Positions 46,295-56,994 of a stretch of 64,000 bases of DNA are shown here, piece after piece (position 1 is the first letter of the stretch; each line of letters begins with the position of its first letter). This stretch comes from Pestalotiopsis fici W106-1 (lineage: Eukaryota > Ascomycota > Sordariomycetes > Amphisphaeriales > Sporocadaceae), in NCBI RefSeq assembly GCF_000516985.1, contig NW_006917096.1, positions 62,001-126,000 on the forward strand. The letters are read 5' to 3'. The notes beneath the pieces were generated by a model. The model searched no databases and was not told the DNA's origin. It was given only the letters and a program-made list of their open reading frames with translations. The translations under genes and the position numbers were made by a program.

Positions 46295-47077
46295 TAGCCT
46301 TGATTAGAATTTTCCATGGCCGGCGTTCTTGTGGAAGCCCCCTATTTCATGTACGATTCAAGTTTTCCCCTTGGGCGATATTACGACACGAACAAGACGG
46401 CATCTTTCACGTTCAATGCCCAGTGTCAAGCTCCGCTTTATGTATAAAGATTAATGATGAAGCATTGGTATCTATCAAATGAATAAATTTGGCATTGTAA
46501 TGTGTGCTTGATACAAAAGAAACAACCAGTATATGGTTGCCGGCCAGCCCTTGCGGAAATGCATTTTGAAGTCAAAGGGCAAACATTCAGCATGGTGATG
46601 CCATGACCACTGGAACCTGATTTGATCGGGAACCGTGAATGATTTCTACAGTTGATCAAAGTTGTAGCGTCTAAATTCTTAAATAGTATCAAACATATGT
46701 TCTTTCGTAGATACGGTTTGTATTGGGCAGCATCGAATCATGGCTACTTATACTCACAAACGTGTTAATTCACAAGCACAGGTCCATCGGAAGAGCAATA
46801 GTTCGTCACAGACTGAAGTGTCTCGCCGGATTTATCAACACTCTCGTATACGTCGAATAGCCAACACCATCACTGTCAATATGTCGGTGTTACTCACGAA
46901 GAATATTAACGTTGCGTTGATGGGAGACTTTCAAGTCAAGGATAAATATTTCGAGGTCTCGGCCAAAGTTTCAGTTCAATTCTCCTTCTCCAGACCAGTA
47001 CTCTGCCCTCTACACACGACATCGATTTCCATTCATCCTTGCCTCAGCATTGCCAACACACCCGACTTACCGAAAGC
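46295..47077. other. Start of the accessory island
   Basis: It holds the DnaJ 3' UTR, a possible relic of a sixth family copy at 46871-46888 and the promoter of the first TWW-family gene. A TATA-like GATAAATA lies at 46941-46948, 137 bases before that ATG, followed by TTCTCCAGACCA as in the second gene. Confidence 0.4.
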
Positions 47078-47642
47078 ATGCCTCCACCCCAAGACTTGAA
47101 TGACTACTTGGCGTACATTCAAGGACAGCATCAATTACGCGCTGAGTTGGGAGACGACACTGCCCAACAATCTGATGCAGCCCGTCAGCAAGCAATCGCT
47201 GCCCAACAGGCTCTTCAAAATGCCCAAGACGACATCCTAAGGCACAAGCCCGTGTGGCCTATGCACCCAGACATATACTGGAGAGAACAGGAGGAAATCG
47301 ACTCCATCCTCTTCTATATCGAGGAGGACAAGACCTGGTGGGAGCTTAAAGAGGCACGACAGTACCCATTCCGTCCAGACACCATCACACGGCACGCCAT
47401 CCACTTTCTCCCAGACCACGTCGTCCTGACCCGTGACGGCATTTTCCTCTTCCACAGAACAACCAGTAAGTTTCAACCAATTGATTCCTCTTCTTTTTCA
47501 TTATTTCCCATCAGTCCATTCTGACCAACTTTAACCACAAACAGGAGAAATCGCGGAGGACATGTTGCACAAGTTTCATACATACCAGACCGACTCCGTG
47601 CGATGTATTAGGGTCAATATTCCACGACATTTGGATCCCTGA
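47078..47642 (+). CDS. TWW-family protein 1 (unknown function)
   Basis: Exons 47078-47465 and 47545-47642 give 161 residues. The intron is phase 1 and the last exon is 98 bases. The N-terminal 55 residues are Gln/Ala-rich and probably helical. The family core follows: IDSILFYIEED, then KTWWELK with TWW at 86-88, then alternating hydrophobic residues suggesting beta strands. The last exon ends with CIRVNIPRHLDP, which lines up without gaps with that of the second gene. No signal peptide, membrane segment or known domain is visible, so a cytosolic or nuclear location is likely. I do not recognise the family. The ATG at 47078 is the first in frame and follows a TATA-like element by 137 bases. 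Confidence 0.62.
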
Positions 47643-48507
47643 AATCCGTGAACCTGAGCCCTTGTTTACTTTGAGCAATGCTTCACGAGATTGCCTGGGA
47701 CTCGTATGACCTAGAACAGTAATCGAGTAACATTTCATTTGACCATAAACATTATTATACACGTCTCAGTAAAAGCTTGCTTGCGATTAAGGAACCTGTT
47801 AAGAGTGCTCTATCTTGACGCATTTGGATCCATAACCCTCAAATAGTTCTGTGTATGGTACCTAGCTAAAGCACTGAGCTTTCTTGATTAGCAGATGTAG
47901 CAATATTTTACTTTAACGCGACCCTCATAGATGAGTTTTTCTGCAACTGCTTACTGATAATTATTTGTTGCAACAATAAAGCTGCTTGTGTTACCTAAGG
48001 CACATATCACCACGAATATAGCATACTCTGTGAGTTGGCTGTATGCATTGTTTGAAAACACGGATCCTGGCCTGTGTGCGGTATCTTATTCAATAGGAAG
48101 CCTTTTCAATGCATTTGCACTTCATTGTTGAAATACCATTCACACACAGCCAGCGATCTTTTTAAGAATCATTAGAAAATGCCATCAACTAAGGATTTAT
48201 TCTTTAGCAGCTTCACGTTGAGACACTCATTCACACATGAAGTGTTTGTATGCCATCTGGGCGCCTTGAATAACATCACTAGAGCCGCCCCCATGTGCGC
48301 GTTACTCAGTAACTCTCGACTAAGTAAAGAATCATGAATTTTTAAGTGAATTGAGATGCCCAGCCAGATATAAATAACTGAGCTACTTCTCGAGTTGGAG
48401 TTTATTCTTCTCCAGACCAACACTCGATACTCTCCATTTTGCACCACACATATCACTCTTTACCATTGACACCCCGGCATTGCTAGCACATTTCATATAC
48501 TGGCGAA
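47643..48507. promoter_or_regulatory. Spacer with promoter of TWW-family gene 2
   Basis: A/T-rich spacer. A TATAAATA element at 48369-48376 lies 139 bases before the ATG, and TTCTCCAGACCA at 48408-48419 matches the same position upstream of gene 1. Confidence 0.5.
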
Positions 48508-49019
48508 ATGGCTCTCTCTTATAACCAACAACTAGACAATGCCATTGGGGCCATTAACAGGCACCTACCTACCTGGAAAACTACACCAGGACTAATGTCT
48601 GAATGCAGAAAGAGCGTGAACACAATCTTCTTCTATCACGAAGCAGACGGAACCTGGTGGGAGCTCATGCCAGAGGAGGGATGGATCTCATTGGGTGACC
48701 TCCGATGGCACCTTGAGTGGCATTACGATGGTGACGGGGCCATGGCAATTGTTGGGGACACGGCTATGGCGTACTTCAGGAAGAGGACCTGTAAGATGAG
48801 ACAACTCCCCCCCCCCCCCCCCCCCCCCCCCTTTCGGCATTTATGATTCGTATTATTCTCCTCCTCCTTGCTTTTATCCCATTGCATGCTCATCAGCTGA
48901 CAAGTTCCGACTATCAAATAGATGATCAAGTGTCCGCAAAGATGGGTATATTTCCCTTCAACCAGAACAGACGCCTCACCTATGTCAGAGTTCACATCCC
49001 CGCCGTTATGCCTCATTAG
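48508..49019 (+). CDS. TWW-family protein 2 (unknown function)
   Basis: Exons 48508-48790 and 48922-49019 give 126 residues, the shortest copy. The intron is phase 1 and contains a run of 25 C; the last exon is again exactly 98 bases. The core reads VNTIFFYHEADGTWWELMP with TWW at 49-51. The C terminus, RLTYVRVHIPAVMPH, aligns with gene 1 so that F, Q, R-V-x-I-P fall on the same columns. There is no signal peptide or membrane segment. The 5' region has a clear TATAAATA and a leader of roughly 100 bases. Function unknown; the shared intron position and exon length show that it arose by duplication together with its neighbours. Confidence 0.62.
48807..48831. repeat. C25 homopolymer in the intron of TWW-family gene 2
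   Basis: Twenty-five consecutive C, starting 16 bases after the donor site. True length is doubtful in any assembly. Confidence 0.9.
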
Positions 49020-49883
49020 CACTGGTCACGGTGCCTCAAGCAGCATTTACGCAAGGATCTTACTGCCAGATCCCTCAAGATTATATACCCTAGAGAAGCA
49101 TGGCCCTAGATCTTGATAAAAACTTCCATTAATGCAGACAGTCTTACACACGTGAAAAGTTATTGCTTGGTGATCGTTGGTGTGAAAGGTCTCTTCTTTC
49201 GGTGGATTCATGTATATCATATTCTGTATTCTGTTCATAAAAGCTACGGTGGGTCTATTCTTCATGAACCTTGTTGCTCTCACGCTTATATAGGAGGAGC
49301 AGAAGCAGCACTGCATGGCTACATTATACAATATATAAGTCTTCTTTTTCATTGACTCATACTCGCCAGGGTTACGAGGAAGGCATGAATTAAGAACTGA
49401 ATGACAAATTAATCCACCTACAGAATGAAATAGCCCAGTTGCATGCAAGACTTTAAAGCTCGAAATACATGTAGCTAGACTCACCCCACAACAATCCCTT
49501 GCCGAGGTTTCTTTTGTGCCACATTACTTCAAGTCGCGTCGAGTGAGTCTATCTCGATCGATTGACAGCTACAACAAAGATAACATGGATATTTCAACAA
49601 AGATAGCCCAGTCACGACAACTGAAAGTCTTTTAGTGATTAACGTCCAACAAGCTTTTATATCAAAATATCACTGCTACTGCCTGAGCAGTGACGTGTCG
49701 CCATGATTCACGAATAATTCTCGAGAACAAAGTCTTGGAGCATCCTAAGTCATGTATAGAAATAGACGCATCGATCATCAGCATCAAGAAAAGCATTTTT
49801 TGCCCACTTAATCATCACTTTACGTGACAGCGCTTGATCCTAGTTTCGTCAGCCACTCTCAACAAACTTGGCCTAGAACCAAG
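49020..49883. other. Spacer between TWW-family genes 2 and 3
   Basis: A/T-rich, no gene seen. A weak TATA-like TTTATATCAAAAT lies near 49656. Confidence 0.4.
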
Positions 49884-51566
49884 ATGCGTTTTACTACACG
49901 CTCGGTCCCAGAGGCCAAGTCAGGTCAGAGCTCTCGCTTCAAGCAAGCCGAAGAACAAGGTGGAAGCAAAGAAGCATATCAGGAAGCAGAAGCAAGATGG
50001 AGGGCTCTCGCAAATCGTATTCAGGTTCTGGGACCTAATGTGTTGTATTTGCACCCCAAACCTAGAGAATTTGAGACCCGGCAAGTTTACAAAGCTATAT
50101 TTTGTACCTTGGCAGATGAAAAAGAGGAAGAAGAAGAAGACACGTATTGGAAAATCGTGCCAGAAGGCAAGTGTGTCGAGCTCTGTGAGATTGGCGACCT
50201 CCAATTCGACGATGAAATTCGATTCTTGAAGAAGGGACCATTCTGCGCCGGCACTGCGAAAACGTCAAAACATTGCCTAATACACATGTGCGAGATATCC
50301 GGTATGTTCCAATGAGAACGCGACTTTCCCCCACTCTATGTCGGTGCTAGATCCGGCGATAAAGATCCATTACTGACACATTCTAAATTAGAAAAGGAAT
50401 ACGATGACCACTATACGAATGAAGAGAGTGCGCACGATTCCGCTTTCATAACTATTCCAGATCTAGAATGTTTAAAGCATCGGATCGTTCCTCAGCCTGT
50501 TCGAGTCGAGGAAGTTGATGATGATGAAGAAGAAGAAGAAGAAGGCTATCGGAGTAACAAGCCCGATAGAGATGACGAGGTCAGCGAGCTTGATGGTGCC
50601 ACGGAACTTGGCGACACCTTCGATGTTAGCACAGTGGCAAGTGAGGAGGAAGTTCATGAAACTCAGGGAAATACGAGGCAGATACATCCGGGTCCTGAGA
50701 TCCCCCAAACTGCAGAGGCGCCAATTCAGAACCAACAATATCCTGAAAGCTCCACGCTGCCACCGCAACAGCCTGACCGTCTCCAAGTTCCGACGTCTAC
50801 GCCCAGTCTTCGTCACAAGAAAAAGAAGACAATCACTAGGAAGCCAGTGCCGTCACTGCATAACATCTCGCCCGGGAGCGTGCCAAATCAATCTCCTCCT
50901 CCTCTTCAGGCTCCTCCTCTTCAGGCTCCTCCTCTTCAGGCTCCTCCTCAGACTATTCTTCATCCCCAGGCTGTTCCTCCACAGACTCTTCCTCCCCAAA
51001 TTCCTCCCCCTCAAGCTATTCCTCCCCGGGCTCCTCCCAATATTGAGCTACAGGCGCAACATCATCCGCAAAATAATCACGCAGCAATGCAGGCACCTCA
51101 CCCTCCAGGAATTCCTGCGACCGGAATACCAACGCCGCATCCCCCTCCCGGACATGGCGCACCAGGAATGCCGCGGCCTCCGCCTCCCGGACAAGCCGTT
51201 CCAGTGATGCCGGCGCCACCACCGCAAGCTCACCTGGCGCCAATTAGAGATCCGAGGCAGGCGCAGAATCAACATCAACAACACATGAATGTAGCGAGCC
51301 AGGCTCAGCCACGTCCGCCCAGCCACGGCATTGCACAGGCTCCACCTCCGTACGAACAACATCAACAACACGTGAATGCAGCGAGACAGACTCAGCTACA
51401 CCCGCCCAGCAGCCACGGCATTACGCCGGCACCACCTCCGTATGATCAACGGGGCCGCGGCAAACCCATGAAACCGCCGCATTCCTCTCAACCATTTCGT
51501 CAAGAAACGATGAGAATCAGGCCGCCTGGACCCTCGGTTGGAGAGGGAGAGGGGGGGGGGAGGTGA
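49884..51566 (+). CDS. TWW-family protein 3 fused to a long proline-rich tail
   Basis: Exons 49884-50301 and 50392-51566 give 530 residues. The intron is phase 1, at the family position. The N-terminal 140 residues hold the divergent core (KAIFCTLADEK, an acidic run, then DTYWKIVPEGK with TYW at 87-89). The second exon starts like its relatives (SAHDSAFITIPDLE) but does not stop. It continues with an acidic stretch (DDDEEEEEE), a basic patch (RHKKKKTITRK) and about 250 residues rich in Pro, Gln and Ala. These include an LQAPP repeat and two tandem copies of a segment ending SHGI-x-x-APPPY. A G10 run just before the stop makes the exact C terminus uncertain. Proline-rich tails often bind SH3 or WW domains; that is only a suggestion. 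Confidence 0.6.
50895..50950 (+). repeat. LQAPP-coding 15-base tandem repeat
   Basis: Three to four near-perfect copies of a 15-base unit containing CTCCTCCTCTTCAGG inside the tail of TWW-family gene 3. Confidence 0.85.
51268..51455 (+). repeat. Direct repeat of about 100 bases in the proline-rich tail
   Basis: Two tandem segments encode QHQQHMNVASQAQ then PPSHGIAQAPPPY, and QHQQHVNAARQTQ then SSHGITPAPPPY. The similarity at DNA level indicates recent internal duplication. Confidence 0.8.
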
Positions 51567-52192
51567 ATGCAGCTCTGGAAGAATGGCTGTACAGACAAGC
51601 TGTACGGGAGTATCAGCAGAGAATAGTGGACATGGTACCGGGTTGCTGGGTATGGTCCAGCTGTAAAGATTAGGGAATCATTGAATGCTTTGTTTCTCAG
51701 AAACATGTTACTAGGTCTCGATAGATATTTGCAGCCGAAAAAATAATACTTCCTTATAAAGCTGTTGTGAGGTGTGCTAGAATCAATGCTATGCTTTCGC
51801 TGCGTACTAGATTGAAAACCATATCTTGTTACTGGAGCTTTAGAGACTTTCAAACGCTCTATGGCTGCCCGTATATGGTTATTTGTGGTAACGGTAGAAC
51901 CAAAAGGAAATACAGCCGTACAGGCTTTATCCATAATGATTTACACTGATCATAATCATCTGTTTCAACCATGCTCACGACAACAAACGTTACAAGCGCC
52001 AATATTCTGTTATTCAGAGATAGAATAACTGGAAAAGTGATTGTGAGTTCTGGAGTACTAGATATATACTAGATATCCAAACAGAGCAGCAGTAATTCCC
52101 AAATCAAGAATCCACACACTACAGTGACTACACTGTACCTCGTACTTTCTTTGAGAACGAACTATCGTCAACAACATCAATCCACCGTCAAT
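51567..52192. other. Spacer with promoter of TWW-family gene 4
   Basis: A/T-rich. A TATATAC element lies near 52059, about 130 bases before the ATG. No other gene seen. Confidence 0.4.
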
Positions 52193-52715
52193 ATGCCACT
52201 CAACATCAATGCCCAAAGACTCGAGATCTCTCCTCAAGCTCGCTCTGCAGCTTTACAGGAGGAAGCTATGAACCGCATCAAGGACCGCTGTCTTTGGAAT
52301 CTGGGAATGTTGGACCATCTGCGCCCCCGCGACTGGGACTTTGTCATCTTTTACACGGCCATCAGTGGCCATGACACTTGGTGGATCTTGAAGCCATGTG
52401 CGCAAGGAGTCAAGATTCGTATAGATGAGATCGCCTTTGGCCTAGAGATGAAGTCAAATCACTGGAAAACGTATGGAAAACTGGGGTTCACGGCCACTGT
52501 CCAGATAGATCCCTGGCGCCCTCTCATGCTGTGCTCTGGTTATGAAATATCTAGTAAGTTATGATTAGTTGCGTTCACGTTTTGCACTCCCCGTAGCAGA
52601 TGAATATGAAGCTAAAAGAGTATGATGAAACCGAGCAGGCCGTTTGGTGACCGAGATGCAGCAAACTAGCGGCGAGGATTTTGCCTTTATCCCTGTCTTT
52701 GAGCCGCGAGGATGA
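52193..52715 (+). CDS. TWW-family protein 4 (unknown function)
   Basis: Exons 52193-52553 and 52639-52715 give 145 residues. The intron is phase 1, and I chose the GAGCAG acceptor at 52638 because earlier AGs lead to a quick stop. The last exon is 77 bases, seven codons shorter than in genes 1, 2 and 5, but still ends in a related strand, DFAFIPVFEPRG. The N-terminal part is closest to gene 5: LWNLGMLDHL, then WDFVIFY, then HDTWWILKP with TWW at 62-64. If the acceptor is instead nearer the donor the C terminus is truncated and the copy would be decaying. No signal peptide or known domain. Confidence 0.52.
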
Positions 52716-53260
52716 CACGAAACGAAGGGCTCCGAGAACAACAGCTTGGATGAGTCCACTTCAAAGGTTCTCAGATTCATTCTCAGCCGCCCTATGCTGC
52801 TCAGCTATGAGATAGAAAGACAGTGGTAGCCCGAAAGGAATGGGCACTCCCATAATCATGATAAAGAAAATAGAATTTAGGTTTTGCTTGTATCGAAAGG
52901 TAAGCCAGGCTACATACGTAATTTTATGAACATGGATTGGTCATATGACCTTGTTAGCAATGCACAACGAGAAGGAAGTTTCTCTTCATGCGGGTGCCCT
53001 TCATTGGATCACGGGCGTGGAAATTGCAAGGCTGAGTGATTGTGTTTCGCAGTGATGCTTGGTCGTTGCTGAGAATGGGTTATTCACATCCAGTCTGCAA
53101 GAAAAAGTTATTCAAAGTCCCGATTCAAAGAGGTCAAGTATTATAAAGTTCTGAACTTGCTTATCGAGTTGCTTCATTTTCCAGATCTGTCCTCAACAAA
53201 CTTTGCTGCCTATTCTTCTGGATTTCCTAGTTACTATCAATACCCCAACTCACTGTCAAC
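52716..53260. promoter_or_regulatory. Spacer with promoter of TWW-family gene 5
   Basis: TATAAAG at 53142-53148 lies 119 bases before the ATG. It is followed by TCGAGTTG and TTTTCCAGATC at 53164-53190, resembling the leaders of genes 1 and 2. Confidence 0.45.
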
Positions 53261-53793
53261 ATGTCGGTCGACAACACTACTTCTGAGAGCCAGCCACTGG
53301 CTGACGACCAGGCCGTACACCTTCGACAGCAAGTTGCAAAGGAGCGAATCGAAGCCTACTCATTATGGAATCTAGAAAGTCATGTCAACCAGCTCACCAT
53401 CAACTGGGACTTTATAGTCTTTTATATTCGCGGCCAGGACACCTGGTGGTTGTTAACGCCATGGGACGGTAAACAGATTCAGATACGCCAGGCGGTCGGC
53501 CTAAGTCTGGCTTGGAGCCACTGGGACATTGATGGCAGTTCGGGATTCACCACCATGATTGAGATTCCCGAAAACAACTATATTAGTTGTACCTTGACAG
53601 AGTCCACGGGTAAGATTTGACAAGCCACGATCTCTTGTTTCTGTTCCATCTTCCGTCCATTTGCGCAACTGACAAAGTCCATTCGCAACGAATAGATGCC
53701 ACGACACCAGAATTCCGAGAATTCCACGCAGGCAAGAATTACACAATCATAGAGATCCGTGAGCCATGGGAATTGTGGTACGGTTCTCCCTAA
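53261..53793 (+). CDS. TWW-family protein 5 (unknown function)
   Basis: Exons 53261-53609 and 53696-53793 give 148 residues. The intron is phase 1 and the last exon is 98 bases, as in genes 1 and 2. The core reads SLWNLESHVNQL, NWDFIVFYIRGQ and DTWWLLTPWDGK with TWW at 61-63. It continues with hydrophobic alternation (IQIRQAVGLSLAW, then GFTTMIEIPEN). The last exon ends YTIIEIREPWELWYGSP. It is most like gene 4 in the first exon. A clear TATAAAG element precedes it. There is no secretion signal. The best-preserved member, it is a good query for searching relatives. Confidence 0.63.
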
Positions 53794-54727
53794 AACCCGT
53801 TTATCGGCTTCTTCCGTCTGCTACTTCACTATCTGGCACAGAGAGTGCACCTAGATGTTGATAGCCACCCCTTCCCAACAAAAGCGAACTCAGGAAATAG
53901 CCAGAGGTCTTGATCAATACACTGAGTGATATGAGAATGCTTCGGCTTGTTACACTATGCAATGCAGAAACAACCAACTTGAACTAAAAAGCCCGGCAGG
54001 CGGTTGCATCAGGGCCAGTGGTGAAATTAAGCTTCATTAGAGCTTCTAAACCCCAGGCACCTGTCACCATTCATTGACGTTGTTGAATAATCTCAATGAG
54101 GGTGCACCAGTAAGAACCAATCACATGTTTATGCGGCAATCTTGGACTATAACGTACACTGATTATATAGGCCTCGGTCTCGGTGAAGCTTTACCCCAGA
54201 AATGGTACGAATTTCACCGCAATACGAAAAAGATCGTTCGTTCCAAGAACCTGTTCCCCGGAGCCAAGACTGCCCAAGGGCAACGCTTCGGTTATGGTTA
54301 TTAGGGAGCGGCCCCCTGTAGATACCCCGCAAACATGGGGGAGATCTACCCCGACTTTCCCCCAACTAAACCCAAGTGAACGAAGCAGCTCCGCTATCTC
54401 CAACGTCATTTGCGCTCAATTGGCGCTTGTGAATGGCTCGCCAAAGTCTCTGGTCTGCTGCGGGGATCACGGAGCCGGGGCACTTGACGTTCACTGAAGA
54501 AATGGCTGGGAGGAAAGGGCGACTCTTCACGATGTTGACTGAGCGCGACCCCGCAGTGTTCTGGCGGTATGCAATCCAAGACCTGCAGTCTCTCGGCTAG
54601 ATCAGGTTTCTCATCCTGGAGATCTCCTGGGGTTTAGATCAAGACATAAGAAGAGTCGCTGTCCGCCGCCCTCGGGCTTTGTGCGACTCGTTTTGATTGT
54701 ACAACTTGATCGAGGTCAATCGCCAAC
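53794..54727. other. End of the accessory island; GH5 promoter region
   Basis: Short frames around 54074-54497 show no domain and no splice logic. The last 100 bases are the probable leader of the GH5 gene. Confidence 0.4.
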
Positions 54728-56268
54728 ATGAAGTCTCTTTTGAGTGCCACGGTCCTAGCATCAATCGCTTCGTGCGTTTCGTCGTCATGGGTTCCCATTG
54801 CCCCCGAGATCCCCGGGCTTCGTGAATCGCGGTCAAGGGCTGGCATCAATCGCCGGGCTGACAACTCCTCTGCTTGGCCATATGGTCCCTTTAGCACCCA
54901 GGGACGCGACATTGTCAACACCAGAGGCGAGGCAGTGACATGGGCCGGTGTGAATTGGCCCATGAGTGGTACGTTGTCTTGTACCATGATTATCAGGTAC
55001 ACGAATTAATAATAAATGCTATACAGGCGAAACCATGGTCCCTGAAGGCCTAGAGTGGGCGTCCGCCGAGTCTATACTGGACGATGTCAAGAGTGTTGGC
55101 TTCAACTTTATCCGCATGCAAGTGCCATACCTGCTAACCACGATCGTACACACTCAGACGCTTATACTACCATCATAGGGGCTACGCCATTGAAATGATT
55201 GACGACGTCTACGAAAGAAACGGCGCCGATGTTCCACTCGAGGTATCCATGATTGTGGCGCTTGGCTACGAAAACGGAACCAAGGTGACCAACAACATTG
55301 TGGCAAACAACCCGGGCTGGACCGGCCAGACGACGCGCTTTGAGATCTGGTCGGATATTGCCAAGATTGCCCTGGAAAAGGGCATCTTTATCCACCCAGA
55401 TGTGCACGTTGGTAAGGCGCAGTGGTGCTGCTCGCACTACGACGGCAGCAGTTGGTTCGACGACTACAACTTCAATGTCACTAACTGGAAGCGCGGCCTC
55501 TCCTACGTGGCCGACTGGGCCAAGGACCACCCCAATGTCGTCTCCATGTCCCTTCGCAACGAGCTGCGCGCCTCGTGGAACGTGACGGACCTGTACTACA
55601 ATTGGGACACCATGGTTGGCAACATGAGCGCCGCCGCCGCCGCCATCCACGACACCAACCCCGACATACTCATTACCTGGTCCGGCATGCAGTTTGACGA
55701 GGATCTCTCGGCCCTCACCACCAAGAAGAATATCCTCACTGCCCCGTGCTACCAGTGCGACGCCATCCGCGATGCGCTGCGCCGCGACCCCGTCTATTTT
55801 GATCTCGACAGCTACCCCTTTGCCGACAAGATTGTCTGGGAGCTTCACTTGTATCCCATGTCGAATGATCTGGACACGGGCGACTGCCCCATTGTCGAAG
55901 CTGGACTGTACCGCAACGGCTTCAATGCTCTCGGGATAGATGCTCCAGCTGCGTGTAGCATTACCAATGACTGCCCGCCCGCACAGCGCATCACGCCAGT
56001 CATCTTTTCAGAGTTTGGTCATGCTCAAGATTCGACCTTGTACAATGATACCTTGCAAAACTGCATGCAAGAGTACACCAAGAAGCACAGTGTCAGCTGG
56101 ATGATGTGGGCGCTGGCTGGTAGCTACCGAATCAGAAGCGGTGTCCAAGGACTCGAGGACACTTGGGGCATGACCAATTTTGATTATAGTGGATGGAGAG
56201 ATCCTGACACCATTGAGAATTACTGGAAGCCTTGGGTCGCGGCCATGAATGTTACCACTATTGGCTAA
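54728..56268 (+). CDS. Secreted glycoside hydrolase family 5 (cellulase-like)
   Basis: Exons 54728-54968, 55027-55117 and 55179-56268 give 473 residues. The second intron uses a GC donor (GCAAGT) with a CTAAC branch point and CATCATAG acceptor; with it the frame reads FNFIRM-GYAIEM. Residues 1-19 are a signal peptide (MKSLLSATVLASIASCVSS). The catalytic domain has the GH5 acid/base in MSLRNELRAS and the nucleophile in VIFSEFGHA, with HLYP and SWMMWALAG as further landmarks. About ten N-glycosylation sequons suggest a secreted protein. GH5 covers endoglucanases, mannanases and glucosylceramidases; the substrate is not decided here. No carbohydrate-binding module is attached. Confidence 0.93.
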
Positions 56269-56994
56269 TATTTAATAGTTTAAATTCAATCTAACATTGT
56301 CGACTTGTACGTCGATATTCTACAATACCGCGACCTCTTTGTCATAAATATATTCCTCTCATTCCACAGCCACATTCCTCGGGCCGTAATGTGTACGGAT
56401 TCAACGGCCAAGTCCGCTTTACCCGGCCGGTGCCCATATGACATGCATGTCCGATGACCCCCCAGTTGCCCTGTAAGGATCCCAGTCGGGCGCTTAACAA
56501 TTCCCGAAAAGCACTTTAAATATCATCATGGCTTGATAAAGTCATGAAGGCGTTAATAACATAAAGAACTTGACCCGCACAGTCGGAGCACCAATTAGAC
56601 ATTGCGCTGGAAGCTGTTGGTTCATCGATCCAAATTGTCGGGCCATGTTTGTAGGTCTACGCCGCAGCGCAAGATGATGGCCTACGCCCGGGGGTGGTGG
56701 TTCAAGGGGAGGGGAGAAGGAATGCACCAACCGTAACCGCCCATATGCAGTTAATCGCGCCACCTTAACGGGAACAGGGGGAGTTTGTGTCCGCAAATAG
56801 TATGATCTACTCCTTCCTGTTTCTGCTAAACCTGGAAATATGTATGTTGGTGCATTACCAAGACGGTTGGGCGGCAAAAAGATATATAGGGTCACTAGAC
56901 GCATACAAAACGCCACAAGTTGGGGGCATAATTCACGAGTGAGACACTCTACTTATAATTCATCCATTTCCGTCTATCCCATGTATCGCTTGTA
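56269..56994. other. Intergenic stretch, no gene seen
   Basis: GH5 3' UTR and promoter of the GT32 gene. Nothing specific recognised. Confidence 0.5.

Noticed and set aside
52600..52623. Earlier acceptor for the last exon of TWW-family gene 4, which would suggest a truncated pseudogene
   Set aside because: The later GAGCAG acceptor gives an open, family-like C terminus, so no break needs to be assumed; RNA data could reverse this.
54074..54497. Short frames before the GH5 gene as a further family member or a transporter fragment
   Set aside because: No TWW core, no phase-1 intron and no recognisable domain.
55162..55848. 228-codon - strand frame across the GH5 gene
   Set aside because: Antisense of the catalytic domain; Val/Gly-rich shadow composition.
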